From Allantophomopsis cytisporea (taxonomy: Eukaryota; Ascomycota; Leotiomycetes; Phacidiales; Phacidiaceae): a DNA stretch of 64,000 nt. Positions within the stretch are counted from its first letter, which is position 1; every line of letters starts with the position of its first letter. The notes beneath the pieces were generated by a model. It did not search any database, was not told where the DNA came from, and saw only the letters and a program-made list of their open reading frames with translations. Both the position numbers and the translations under genes were made by a program. Of this stretch, positions 48,047-59,409 are shown piece after piece. The stretch spans positions 1,426,001-1,490,000 of the forward strand of contig CP103035.1 in NCBI GenBank assembly GCA_024752435.1, written 5' to 3'.

Positions 48047-50355
48047 TTACCAGCCAGAATTCAGGTGATAAGTAGCCTGCTGGGCAGTGGTCGTCTTGCC
48101 GGGGCTTCCAATAAGCGGGTCCTCGCCCTTGTTGTTCTTTGGAAAAGCAATGACGTCTCTCACAGAATCAGTCCAACTAAGAACAGCAATCAATCTGTCG
48201 AAGCCAAGGGCGAATCCAGCATGAGGAGGGCAACCAGCTCGTAGAGCCTCAAATAGATGCGAGAAGTCGTTCAATCGCTCATCTTTCATCTAAAGGGTGT
48301 CAGAATGACTGAGGAATAAGGGTAAATATGAGGATGAGGGAAATCTTACCTTAAGAATGTTACGCATGATATACTCCTGCACCTTTGCATTGTGGATTCT
48401 GCGACTTCCACCGCCGAGCTCCACTCCGTTGACGACAAGATCATAGTGATCAGCTCTCGCGGCCAACGGATCAGTTGCAAGCAGATCCACATCACGTGCC
48501 GTCCTGGGTGCAGTGAAAGGATGATGTGTAGCTTTGAAGCCCGCGCGTCCGCCCTGACCCGGATCGATGCCGTCATCTGGAGTGAACATAGGGAAATCGA
48601 CAACCCAGAGGAAGTCGTGCCTCTTGGGCAATGGGCCCATAAAATCTTTAGGCGAGGCAGCTTGGCGCATAGCAGTTCTTAGACGTCCAAGTGCAGTCGA
48701 TCCACCACTTTGGGGAGCATCGGGACGGGCTTGGACGACAAGCAAATCGCCATCTTGCAGCTCCTCATCCTGGTCTTCAAACAGTTCCGCGAGCGCTTCG
48801 GCGGCTTCGAAACCGAATGCGTTGAGGGCCTGGAGGGGCTTGGATGAATCATACACAAAGATTCCAGGTCCGCCGTCAGGGTTCTGCTCGAATGCTTTGC
48901 CCTCTGGCGAAGTCATGAACTTCTTCACAAATCCCCTAGTGCGATTGGGGTCACCTGAGATAGGGAGTCGTACGATTTCCACGATCGGATCGCGGAGGCT
49001 GGTAAGCATTTTTGTTAAGCTATCTGGGATTATTGCCTCGATGCGGTGGATCTAACAGCGTCAGAGCTACTTCTCGAAAATCCAAGACATACTCACCAGA
49101 TGGAAGTTCCTTGTATCTGGCTTATCTGATCCATATCGGTCCATTGCAGTCTGGTAGGTCATTCGTGGAAATTTCTCCTTGGCATCAGGGAAATAGGGCT
49201 GTGGAGTTGAAGGAATGGTGACATTGCGTATCATATTCTCGACTGCATTCATCACAGTCTCGCCATCTGCAAAAGCCATTTCCAAATCAAGCTGCGATGT
49301 TTTAGTATATTTTCGTTAATGGTAAAGTATCCCGTACCTGAGTGAATTCTGGTTGTCTATCAGCCCGAAGGTCTTCGTCGCGGAAACATCTTGCAAATTG
49401 GAAGTATCGACCAATACCGCTAGCCATCAAGATCTGCTTGTATTGTTGTGGACTCTGAGGTAAAGCATATGCAAGTCCAAGCCTCCGCAGAGGAACTAGG
49501 AATTCTCTTGCGCCTTCTGGTGTCGATTTGAACAAGACTGGTGTTTCAACCTCAGTCCACCTGGCAAGCTGATGTCGAAATGCACGATTTACCTCTGATC
49601 TTAGCATAAGCCTGTCATATAATTCTTGGTCATGCATGATCTGAAGATGTCTCTGCTCGGGAGGAAATACCACACCATCGCTAACAATAATGTCATCTGG
49701 GAACTTGTTCAGACATATAACATCTGCCACCTGCAACTCAAGATGTTTGGAGAGAGCCTGCCCATGAGAGTAGGCTTTTTGAATGATCTCAAGATCTACA
49801 GCTTGGTTCCACTTCAGTTCACCCGTAATAGAGATAGCACTATATGGACGGATCTTTTTCAAGAGTTTGTGAGCTACATTTGGCGCGGCTTCGTCAGTAA
49901 CCTTCGAAACGATCTGAACCTTCCATTCCCGACCTGGACCTGTGAGATGGTTGAACATGAGTTTTTTGCCCTTGTCGTTACGAACTCCGATGTGCCCGTG
50001 GAGGGTTATTTCCTTGCCAATCCACTTCGTGTCAAAAGTATAGGTAGCATTTGACTTTGGTGTTGGAGCGCTGTCTTCAATTGCGTCAGCATACCTGAGA
50101 TTCGAGACATTATCATTAATTGACTATCATACATGATTTTTTGTATTCTTCCAGGAATGAAATGTTATCCTCCTCCTCCACTTCAACGTCTTTGCGGTCC
50201 TGAATTGGGGCAGCCTTATCCCAAGCCTCGTGTGTAAACGTGCGAAGTCGAGAGAAAGAATGCTGGGAAGTCCATGCCCGTGGAGAGTTGGTACGAAGGC
50301 ATTGGAAGTTCCGCGATTGCTCGACGACTCGAGGAATACGACACCTGAGTATCAT
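48047..50355 (-). CDS. Mitochondrial aspartyl-tRNA synthetase (bacterial type)
   Basis: Five exons: 50355-50133, 50074-49338, 49291-49097, 49051-48350 and 48289-48047. They give 699 aa. The ATG at 50355 starts an Arg-rich presequence (MILRCRIPRVVEQSRNF). An in-frame ATG 16 codons earlier (50403) is possible. The first intron uses gtatga and a gaag acceptor with a CTGAC branch site. The protein has an OB-fold anticodon-binding domain (ITLHGHIGVRNDKGKKLMF). The class II motifs are [38 protein letters not shown] (motif 2) and CPPHAGFALGFDRLIAVL (motif 3). The GAD-type insertion between motifs 2 and 3 marks the bacterial/mitochondrial form. It charges mitochondrial tRNA-Asp. The C-terminus is short (YHLNSGW). 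Confidence 0.88.
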
Positions 50356-52008
50356 TGTTGTGAAAAGGTATTTATTACATGCGATTTTAACATTGTGTCG
50401 CATGTTACATGCTATTTAGAAATTCCAACGGAAGACCGACAAGCTCTCTCAATCAAGCTAGACTCGCGCGGTAAGTGCCGAGCGCACCGATGAATATATC
50501 AACGCGAATTTCGCACAACCATTTCTTTTCTCTTTATGACCTTCCAAGTTTTAAACATGTGAGTACCTCTTCCTATAAACTCCACGGCGCATTGTGACCA
50601 TTCAATACTGACATGTTCTTTTTCTCAGATGATGAAAGCCAGCGTGGACATATGAGCTTTCCTTCTTCTCGAGCTTTCGAACTCTCCCTTCATCGGGCTT
50701 AAGTGGTTTGCTTGCAACAGAAGACAGGGAGCGTGAAATAAGCGTTCGACACACCCCTCCTTGTTAAGAACGGACGCGATGAAGGCACTCTGAACCTATA
50801 AACTTGGAAGGATTCGATTTAATATATGAGACCAGACTCGATATGCTCTCAGCTTTGGGTTTGCGAGTTGGATACTGAAACAAGAGCTTGGTGAGCATGT
50901 CTGAGCACTGGTTTAGGGTAATGTATTAGCATGTACTGCACAGTATTTATCTCCATCAATCTTCCTTATGTTCTTAATGTTATCGTTTACAACACAGCCT
51001 CTGTCTCATTCTTGTGCACACCAAATGTGACCTGACCACCAACCAGAGAACCTAATTCAGGAGCAATTCTCGTCATCTTTCGAGTCTGAGCCATCAGTGA
51101 CATTTTCAGGTATGCGGCTCTTTATAGTGTACAGACCATCGATGATCATCGCTATTGCGTCAATGTGTACTATGCGGGATTTCCTCAAGACTCACGGGGT
51201 ACCTCGGTGGTTTCGGATAGATCTTTCGTAGAAATTATTATCATTCAATGAACGCTTGAAAATATCATGCATGCAGACTTGAAAATGTGACTATATTGCC
51301 TACCTTAACCCGACGTTCCTTGAGATTCGAGCTCGTCAAGCTGTTGTTTGGTTCCAAGACGATTTTAAAGGTGGAATAAATGAATTAAACGGCAAAGTTC
51401 GCCGATCCCTGATGACGCTGACGAAGTGAAAGCCGTGTTGTGCACAGTGATGCGCCAGTTCGGAATCAGCATAATAAATTCCAGCCAACCGGGCGCTGGG
51501 CTGAGCCAGTATTGGGCGTTGCTGTCATCTGCTGCGTGAAGATCCCCCCGCCAGCCCGCCACGCCCATTCCAATTAAACATCGTCGTAGCTCACTCTACT
51601 CTACCTTACCTTGTTCTATTGTGTCCGTCGGCCTTAATTCTTATTTGTGTTAAACTCTCTGCGACTTCAACGACAACATGCTCTAGCGATAAGAGCTGCC
51701 TTTCCCAACTCCGTGAATGCTATCGTGAACTGTACCTGTTCTAAGGTACGATCCCTGAGTCGATCATCCTTTGCAGCGATTGGAACCGGATCGAGACGCG
51801 ACCTACACGGAATAACATATCATCCCCAAACCTTTACTTCCAAACACCACACTGCGCTTCCTAATTGAGCACTATCTGTGTGCTCTAAAAATCAGAAAAA
51901 CATCTGTAGTCCGACGGCATTGTGTGCCGTTCTGAATCCTCTCCTTTCAACGCCTCGAAGCAGAAGCGCATTCCCCCTTGCTGTGCCTACTTGTAAGAAT
52001 CCGCAATC
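50356..52008. other. Divergent intergenic region
   Basis: 1.65 kb between the synthetase and AP180 starts. It contains both promoters and a long AP180 leader. A possible two-exon mini-ORF near 50491-50663 has a GT-AG intron but encodes only about 31 residues and is not called. No other ORF has support. Confidence 0.5.
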
Positions 52009-54157
52009 ATGGCCAGCTCCTTTGAGAAGTCCGTCAAAGGCGCGACGAAGATCAAGGCAAGTTGCCTTCTATTCCACACATATGAAATGTATTTGTAACT
52101 AACTGTCGCTGCAGGCTGCCCCCCCGAAGACCAAATATATCGAACATATCCTCATCGCTACTCACGCCGGAGAACACGGGGTTGCGGAAGTATTCAGAGC
52201 ATTGCAAAACCGATTACGAGACTCGACATGGACCGTTGTGTTCAAAAGTCTGATCACCGTCCACTTGATGATAAGAGAGGGCTCGCCGGATGTGACCTTG
52301 GCGTTTCTTTCGCAACATAGGAACATGTTGGCAATCAGTAACTTTTCTGACAGTACGTGATGTTAGAATATAAGACGTTCATGCGCGAGAAGAATACTTC
52401 TTCATGGCAGTGAGAAATTCTGCTGACAGCATTTGTTATAGTGCAAACACAGGGGCGCAACATTAGGCATTATTCCAGCTACCTCACAGATCGAGCTCGA
52501 GCTTATAGGGATACGAAATGCGACTTTGTTAGAGCTCCGGAACAGAGGCTTGAGAAAATGTCAGTAGAGAAGGGTCTGCTCAGGGAGACGGAAGCTGTAC
52601 AGAAACAGATCACAGCCCTATTAAAGTGCGACGTAAGTGATCAAGGTGTACATGTTTGTCGGCGCGATCTCACTATATGCAGGTATTGGACAATGAGCCA
52701 GAAAACGAAATCACCATTACTGTTTTCCGATTACTCGTCCTCGATTTGCTACCCCTCTTTCAAGTCCTCAACTTTGGAGTCATAAATATACTTGGTATAA
52801 CACGCTGATCTCCCTGACATGGCTCACCACTAACCTGGAATTAGGTCACTTTTTCGAGATGTCAAGAGTTGATGCAGAGCGAGCCTTGAAAATATATCGA
52901 AACTTTGCAACACAAACAGATTTCGTGGTAGCTTATTTGAATATTGCAAGACAATATGAACACCATACAAGAGTTGAAGTACCAAAGCTCAAGCACGCGC
53001 CGATCAATTTAGGAAAACAGTTGGAAGATTATCTTAGCGATCCCGACTTTGAGGTCAACAGAAGGCAGTATCTTGCGGAACAGGACGCAAAGAAGGGCAG
53101 GAAGGGCACTAATGGGGCCAAAGCTGTTGCTGCAAGGAAGGAAGCAGAAGCAAAAGCCGCAACAGGACGCTCATTCCCAGATTCAGGACCTTCAACATCG
53201 CAACCAAGCCAGCCTATCAAAGGTCCGGATCCGGATCTTATCGACTTTTTTGATTCTATTGAGCAGAATCAACAGCCAATGGCTGCTCAACCTGGACAGC
53301 AAGTACCAAATATGATGCCACAGTACACATCACAACCTCAAATGCAAATGCAGCAACCGCAACAATTTCAACAGACGGGATTTGCAACACAACAGACTGG
53401 CTTCCAGGGCCAAAATCCATGGGATCAACAGCAACCATTTGGAAATGGCTTCGTTCAACAACAAGAGCAACAGCCTCCACCTCCACAACCTCTACAACCT
53501 AATTTTACTGGTGCTGGTTTCGGTGGCTACACACCCCAACCTTCGTTCCAGCCAAACACGTTGGGTGCCATTCCTCAAGACTCCGCAGCAAACTTTCAGT
53601 CTCCACCTATTCCACAGCAGCAACAGCCATTCACCAACATGAACACAGGACAGCCACAGACTACTAATCCATTCCGACAGTCCATGATGATGGCTCAGTC
53701 AACTGGTATCTCAGCTCCAGGGGGATTTCAGTCACCACCTGTGACCTCTCCCCTGACCCGGCAAAACACTAATCCTTTCTCCAAGAGCTTCTCTCCACCA
53801 CAATCGCAGAATGCCTTTGCGCCTATCCCTGAGCAGCAAGTATCAAACTTCTCCTCACCAGTGCAGGAGCAGAATGCCTTCCAGCAGCCACATCAAATGC
53901 AGCCCATGGCAACTGGTACAAACCCGTTCTCGCGGAACATGAGTCCCCCAGTTGTTCAACAACGACCACAAACAAGTGGGGCACTTCTTCCACAGGCAAC
54001 TGGAAGCACAAATCCATTCCGTCAGAGTCAATTTGTCAATACTGCTACAGGCCAGGGATGGCAAAACAATCAGCAGGCGATTGGAGGTGGTTTGGACCAG
54101 CTGGAGACTGTACCGATCTTCCCTCGTCCGGCTCAGCAGCAGGCGTGGCAACAATAA
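52009..54157 (+). CDS. AP180/YAP180-type clathrin adaptor (ANTH domain)
   Basis: Five exons: 52009-52056, 52115-52352, 52442-52632, 52683-52794 and 52845-54157. They give 633 aa. The first intron is GC-AG (AAG|gcaagt...tgcag), forced by the conserved join KGATKIK|AAPPKTKYIEHIL. The ANTH domain (1-~270) has the PIP2-binding KxTxxxxxPPKxKH-like motif and the helical solenoid (FRALQNRLRDSTWTVVFKSL, FFEMSRVDAERALKIYRNFA). Then follow a clathrin-box-like DLIDFFD and a Gln/Pro-rich disordered tail. The tail has four TNPF tripeptide motifs plus NPW, which bind EH-domain proteins such as Pan1/Ede1. The protein links PIP2, cargo SNAREs and clathrin at endocytic sites. It is convergent with TFB3. Confidence 0.9.
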
Positions 54158-54478
54158 TTTCCCAGTTTGGTTAGGAGGGGTGGGGAGGTAATGGTAATGG
54201 GTCATGCAGCATGGAGTTTTGGATGCATTTGGGAGACGGCCTTTTGTACTATTTTGTAGAAAAGAGAATTGTGGGGATAGCAGTCAAAACATAGAGTAAT
54301 ACCTGTTCTGTCAGCAATTGAAACGCAGCATGATCCGTTAATCTTTTAAAGGGCCGTGGAGTGGGCTTGTATATTCATTATCATGTTATCGTAGACCTAT
54401 CCGCCCCTAACTAATAAACCCCTCAGAACGCCTTTTCACCATCGCTATGCATGCTCAAAACCTAAACTTTCCAATCTT
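54158..54478. other. Short convergent intergenic region
   Basis: 3' flanks of the AP180-type gene and TFB3. No gene. Confidence 0.6.
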
Positions 54479-55519
54479 TCAAAAGACATCGTTCGACTCC
54501 GTCTTCCCTCCAGAAGCCATAGCCCCTGCCACAGTTGCTACCCCTTTCTCCCTCTCAAGAACCTCGTCTTCCACGAAGACTCCCAAGCCGGAGAAAGCTT
54601 CAAACATAGTCCTAGCATAGTATTCCTGCATACTGAATCCCCCTGCCATATGCCTGGGCTCACTCTTTGCCATCTCCAGCCACTCATTCTCATACTCATC
54701 CTGTAATACATACCTGCCGCCACCAAGCACCAGCCCCCCAAATGGATCGTAAGGTTTCTCTTCCACAGGCTTCTCCTTCTTCTTCAGTCCACGGATCGCA
54801 ACCCCAGACGCCGACCCATTCGACTCCTGCGCAAATATGGTACGACGTGCTGAGCTCTTCTTCAAAATAACCTTCTGCGCCTGCTCCGCGATCTGCGTAG
54901 CATTACCACGGCCAGACGCCAGTGCATCCAGGACATCAGCCTTGCTCTTCGCAAGATCCGCCTTCTCCTCCTGCTCCTCGCGCAACGCTGCCACTCTCCT
55001 CCTCCTCGCGGCCTCGCGCTCCTCTATTTCTTGCGCACGCGCCAATTCTCTCTCCCGCACACCTAGCTCCTCATTCTCCGCAATATCGTGCTTATTGCCC
55101 TCCTCATATGCCTTCAGCTTCTTTTCGGCCTCCGCCCGCGCCTTGGCATCCCCGTCAATCAGATCGAATGTCAAGTCCTCGACTTCCTCGAGATAGTTAT
55201 TCCAGTCCCGCAGCGTCTCGAACTCGGTCTCGCGCCTGTTGAAGATCTTGGCGACCCGTCGTCGAATGTCGACTTCGCGCTCGATGGCCAGGTCGCCGAA
55301 GTACGCTTTGTGGAAACCGCGTTTACGCAGCGTGCGGTGGCAACCTGCTACGGGGCATGGTGCGGGTCCGGACGTGAAGAGGCGGTCCACGCAGGACGAA
55401 CACATTTTGTGGTAACATTCTGGATTTATGAGGAATTCAAGCTTTGGATTGAGGTAGCGGTTGGACTTGCACACCGGGCAAATGTCGTCTGACGGGTTGC
55501 TACCGAGTTTAGAGGACAT
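54479..55519 (-). CDS. TFB3: TFIIH/CAK assembly subunit Tfb3 (MAT1)
   Basis: Single exon, 346 aa. It opens with a C3HC4 RING finger (C14, C17, C35, H37, C40, C43, C55, C60 in DDICPVCKSN...NPECYHKMCSSC...APCPVAGC). The conserved FHKAYFGDLAIEREVDIRRR follows, then a long Glu/Arg coiled coil (120-225). A C-terminal hydrophobic region (GGRYVLQDEYENEWLEMAKSEPRHMAGGFS) anchors Cdk7 and cyclin H. The protein bridges the CAK kinase to core TFIIH for transcription initiation and nucleotide excision repair. The length matches yeast Tfb3 and human MAT1. Codon use is markedly GC-rich at third positions. Confidence 0.92.
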   Translation of the reverse strand: MSSKLGSNPSDDICPVCKSNRYLNPKLEFLINPECYHKMCSSCVDRLFTSGPAPCPVAGCHRTLRKRGFHKAYFGDLAIEREVDIRRRVAKIFNRRETEFETLRDWNNYLEEVEDLTFDLIDGDAKARAEAEKKLKAYEEGNKHDIAENEELGVRERELARAQEIEEREAARRRRVAALREEQEEKADLAKSKADVLDALASGRGNATQIAEQAQKVILKKSSARRTIFAQESNGSASGVAIRGLKKKEKPVEEKPYDPFGGLVLGGGRYVLQDEYENEWLEMAKSEPRHMAGGFSMQEYYARTMFEAFSGLGVFVEDEVLEREKGVATVAGAMASGGKTESNDVF

Positions 55520-56192
55520 GACGGGGGTATTTGTGGCTCTGTTGAGCTACGTTGTTGATGTTAAATGTGAGTGGGGATTGAAGTACTTATTGTGCTGGAG
55601 CTTTGTTCGGCATGTGGAGGCCGATTGGGGTTCATTCGGCTTAGAAATCAGGCCGACGGGAGTGGTTTCGGAACACATGATCTTGAAATGAGAGATTGAA
55701 TGGAATACTAATGAATCATTATGTAATTACTAAGGTTTTTATAGATAATAAGGTAGTTCATTGTCCTCAGAACTTTAAGAGGCTACTTGTTAGATATTAC
55801 TGCAGTGCGTTGTTGTCAAACGCGGAAACTTTGTAATTTACATAAATCTGAGCATTGCGTCTCTTCGACGTATAAGCATGTAAAGGGTGAAACGAATCCC
55901 ACTTGGTCACGGAAATAGTACCGTGGGTCAGAGGGCCCTAGGATCAATCTTGGATAATTGCTGACAGTGAAGAAGTACTGAACCACTTCCCACTCGTCTT
56001 CTCTAGTCCCTTGTGGGGGGGAAGAACGATAAGCATATCCTGATTTTCTCAAAATTTCAAGTCAAGTACTAAGTCAGTCCTGGTCAATCAGTTCCATACG
56101 CCATACTATTGGGGTATCATCATGAAATAATCGGAGCAAAGAGACGAAGAAATTCTTCATTGGTACATATATTACAAAAGCTTAAGGGTACC
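55520..56192. other. Intergenic, 0.7 kb
   Basis: The promoter of TFB3 on the left and the 3' flank of the URI gene on the right. No supported ORF. Confidence 0.55.
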
Positions 56193-58073
56193 TCATCCCC
56201 TAGCCAATCTCGCCGCCTTGAACCTACTCAGCTTCTTTGGCCCACCCTCCTCCTCATCCAGGGGAACAATACCACTCTCGTCCTCGTCATCCTTCAGGAA
56301 GCCTCCTTGGCGCTGAATCATTCGATTCCGCATCTTATGATATTCAGTAGCAACCTCTTGGTTCAAGAGCGCTGGATCGAACTCATCCGGTTCAGCCATA
56401 TCAGGATCGAGTTGCACATCGCGCTCCACAATCGCTGATGAGAGGACCTGGTTTTCTGGGCCCGTAGGCACAGTGCGAGTACGTTCTGTGAAGGATATTG
56501 GTTGCGAGAATGGTTTTGGAGCGGTAGGTTTGGCGGGGAAGAGAGGCAGGGAGGGACCCGTGCGAATCGAAGAGCTGGCGAGGGGGCCATTTGATACTGG
56601 CACACTAGCTGTAGGTCGAGGTGTCGGACTCGCTGTGGCGCGAGCGCTCTTGAATCGGGATTGCTTCTTTGCTGGAGCTGGTGCCGGTGCTGGGGCAGAT
56701 TGTGAAGCAGACTCGGGAGCTTTCCTTTCGATGATATCTGCGACGGGCGCTACTACAGGCGCGGCTTTGGCTGCTTTCTGTGCGACTGGCGGCTCTGGTG
56801 CAGACGAAATATCCAGTTCTTCGGCAAACTTGACTGCCTTTTTGCCAGATGTAGAGTCTTTCTTCAGTGCTGATTTCGGCTCAGGAACATCGTCGTCGTT
56901 TGAAGCTGTGCTGGGTTTGTTGATGCTGATTCTACCTATACCCTCTTTCACAACATCGTAGTCTCCGCTTTCGCCATTTTCGGCATCCCCTCCTGGACCG
57001 ACGTTTTCCATCATTCTGAGTCCAAGTCTTTCCTCAATCTCTCTCATCTGCTGCTTCATTTCGTCATCGTCCATGACTCTAGTCGTCGACCGTCCAAACT
57101 CATCCTCCTCTTCATCACTCTCGTCGTCATCATAGTCTTCATCATCCGTAAAAGCGCCCTCCTCCAAATTTAATTCAGCTACAATATTTCCAATATCCGA
57201 CATACCGTACTGGAGCATCTCCCGGCGGAGAGCAGCATCTTCAGGAGAGTCGTCAACTGGGATAACTGGATCACTAATCGGTTCGTTCTGCGCCTTCGCA
57301 ATACCCATAATCTCCTCAACGCGCTTCGCTGTCTTCGACATTTGCGGTTCTGGTCCAGTCTTTGTATCCTCGGAAAATTTCACGCCCTTTTTGACCGGCT
57401 TATCATCCTGCACTGGCTCATCATCCACGACCTCCATAATGCGCTCCTCGGGCCTAATTTCTGATTGCGATAGAGGCGATGGCCCTCTCAACTTCGGCTT
57501 AGCCTTCGCACCTTTGGGTGTCCCATCTGGCAGTTCGTTTAAGCCAGCCTTCTGTAACACTTCCAATAACTGCTCTTTCCTACCGCCGGGCGTTTGCACA
57601 CGGCTACTAATCTCATTCCCATCCTCATCAAGCTCCTCAATGATTTCTGTCACAGGCAAACCATCCTCGTTCCTGACTTCCGGATCACTAATAATCGTTG
57701 CAGCGGCGAGTTTGTTCTCCGCCGTCTCGAGCTGTTTCTGCACGGTGCGCACATTCTGCTGCACATAATCGATGCGGCGCGATAAAAGACTTGTAACCTG
57801 CTGAGCAGAGCGAGTAGTCCCGGCCTTCAGCCCCAGAATATCCTCGACTTCTTTACGGTCGACAAGGATGCCTTCATATTCGAGACCGATTCGTACTAGC
57901 TGCGGTGGTGTTGCGGCTGGCTGAATGGCTAATATCTCTTCCTTGAGACCTTCATATTCGGCTTCCCAGGTCTGCCAGTGTTGGAGAGACTTCTTGAGCT
58001 TCTCAATATTATCTTCGAGAAGCTGGCGGTGCCGCTCCAGGTCGAGGAAACTGTCTTTGATTGGTTGCGCCAT
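56193..58073 (-). CDS. URI/Bud27-type unconventional prefoldin, RPB5 interactor
   Basis: Single exon, 626 aa from the first true ATG (58073, caacaatggcg). Residues 1-~150 are an alpha-type prefoldin domain: two coiled-coil helices (SFLDLERHRQLLEDNIEKLK and RRIDYVQQNVRTVQKQLETA) with a beta region between. A long acidic, disordered middle follows (DDEDYDDDESDEEEDEFGRS). Two motifs recur: VKFSEDTK/VKFAEELD and SRFKSARATAS/SRFKAARLARG, the latter at the very C-terminus as in Bud27/URI (DUF3835). The family takes part in TOR-linked cytoplasmic assembly of RNA polymerases through Rpb5. A repeated SALKK/KKGVKF pattern may be regulatory. Confidence 0.85.
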   Translation of the reverse strand: MAQPIKDSFLDLERHRQLLEDNIEKLKKSLQHWQTWEAEYEGLKEEILAIQPAATPPQLVRIGLEYEGILVDRKEVEDILGLKAGTTRSAQQVTSLLSRRIDYVQQNVRTVQKQLETAENKLAAATIISDPEVRNEDGLPVTEIIEELDEDGNEISSRVQTPGGRKEQLLEVLQKAGLNELPDGTPKGAKAKPKLRGPSPLSQSEIRPEERIMEVVDDEPVQDDKPVKKGVKFSEDTKTGPEPQMSKTAKRVEEIMGIAKAQNEPISDPVIPVDDSPEDAALRREMLQYGMSDIGNIVAELNLEEGAFTDDEDYDDDESDEEEDEFGRSTTRVMDDDEMKQQMREIEERLGLRMMENVGPGGDAENGESGDYDVVKEGIGRISINKPSTASNDDDVPEPKSALKKDSTSGKKAVKFAEELDISSAPEPPVAQKAAKAAPVVAPVADIIERKAPESASQSAPAPAPAPAKKQSRFKSARATASPTPRPTASVPVSNGPLASSSIRTGPSLPLFPAKPTAPKPFSQPISFTERTRTVPTGPENQVLSSAIVERDVQLDPDMAEPDEFDPALLNQEVATEYHKMRNRMIQRQGGFLKDDEDESGIVPLDEEEGGPKKLSRFKAARLARG

Positions 58074-59409
58074 TGTTGTGATGTTGCTTAGAAAGTTTAA
58101 CGAGGCTGACAAAATCTATGATAAGTATTTTTGGTCCGAAATTGTCGGATCACCGCTTAGTCAGCGGGTTCTATCATCAACCATCGACGTCTTGAAGGCA
58201 ATTTCTCCACTCCTAGATATTGAAGACCTATCTTTCTTACTGTCGACACTTATGTTTTTAGTATAAAATCTATTTTGATAGTAGTTCGGCGAACTATCTC
58301 GCTTGCGACATCTCGAAGTAGAATTTACCTCATTACCACACTATCATTCAGTTTTATATTGTGATTCTCTGCGATCAATAGTGCAATGCTCCTTTATTCG
58401 CTGGTCACAGCAGGAGATAGACTTAACTCAAGCACAATCATTCACATTGCATCACAAAGACGTTGATCAAATCAGAAAGGGACTCGATTGCAGTGACTAT
58501 TTACAAACACCTCCGGCCAGGCCATGAGCCCAAAGCGATCGCAGGCAAAGGAAACAAGAAACGAACAAATCACACTCCTCCGCTTCGACCATCACGTCAC
58601 TCTACTTGCCCTCCGATAGTCCAAAGACCTCCAACGCTGACACGGGGATGCCAGTCAGCACATCATGTGAAGAGAGGTGAGCCCGGGAAACCCCCAGGTA
58701 TCTCACTTCTTCACAAGCAGCGACAAGCCTCCCACCATACCAACTCGATGAGCGACCCAAACTGATGAGATGAGAGTTGCAAGTCAGCACATCATGTGAA
58801 GAGCGGTGAGCCCGGGAAGCCCCCAGGTATCTCACTTCTTCACAAGCAGCGACAAGCTTCCAACACCCACCAATTCGAATCACGAGCCCAGGAAACCCCC
58901 GGGTATCCCGTTTCACCGTGGTCAATCCATGAACCACCATCGTGCTTTCAAGTAACCTTCAAGCCTCCACATCGAAGATGCAACCCGAACGCATCATGTC
59001 CCAATGCCCACAACCGCGGTGGAAGCATGGCCTGGCCTACCATACAATAAAAAAAATACAAGGAGAGAAAATGCCGCCACCCAGACCACTCCCTATAGAA
59101 AAACACAAGGATAAACCGAGTCCCAATTCGATTGTAGGCAAAAATCAGAATCAGAAACGCAAGGTCAATCCCAGACCATATCCCAAGTAGAAAGACAGAA
59201 CGAAAAAAAAAGAAGAAAAAAAGCGAAAAGTCATCCCCAGTCAAAGAATCCAGCCATCCAGAGACTCAACAAGAAAACGCCCCCTGAGATCTAGCGAAAA
59301 GCACATAACAAAAGCACAAAACGCCGTCTACCCCAATCCCCTTTTAGAACACAAACACCATCATACAATAACAATAGACGTAAACACAAACTCATAAAAC
59401 ACCATTCGA
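58074..59409. other. Intergenic region with tandem repeat
   Basis: The promoter of the URI gene on the left and the 3' flank of the spindle pole gene on the right. The stretch contains an ~80-bp repeat (next entry) and several homopurine runs (59188-59226). No supported ORF. Confidence 0.55.
58653..58862. repeat. Two-copy ~80-bp direct repeat, period 129 bp
   Basis: Copies at 58653-58732 and 58782-58862 begin agtcagcacatcatgtgaag and end near cgacaagc. They differ at about three positions. A shorter third match (gagcccaggaaacccccggg) follows at about 58882-58905. All lie in noncoding DNA. A minus-strand ORF across the repeat just mirrors it. The repeats could be part of a minisatellite. Confidence 0.8.

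Noticed and set aside
47606..48244. 212-residue + strand ORF
   Set aside because: It overlaps the last exon of the aspartyl-tRNA synthetase antisense, has no domain, and its composition is that of noncoding DNA.
50491..50663. Two-exon mini-ORF with GT-AG intron
   Set aside because: It encodes only about 31 residues and nothing recognisable; probably chance splice-like words in a leader or intergenic region.
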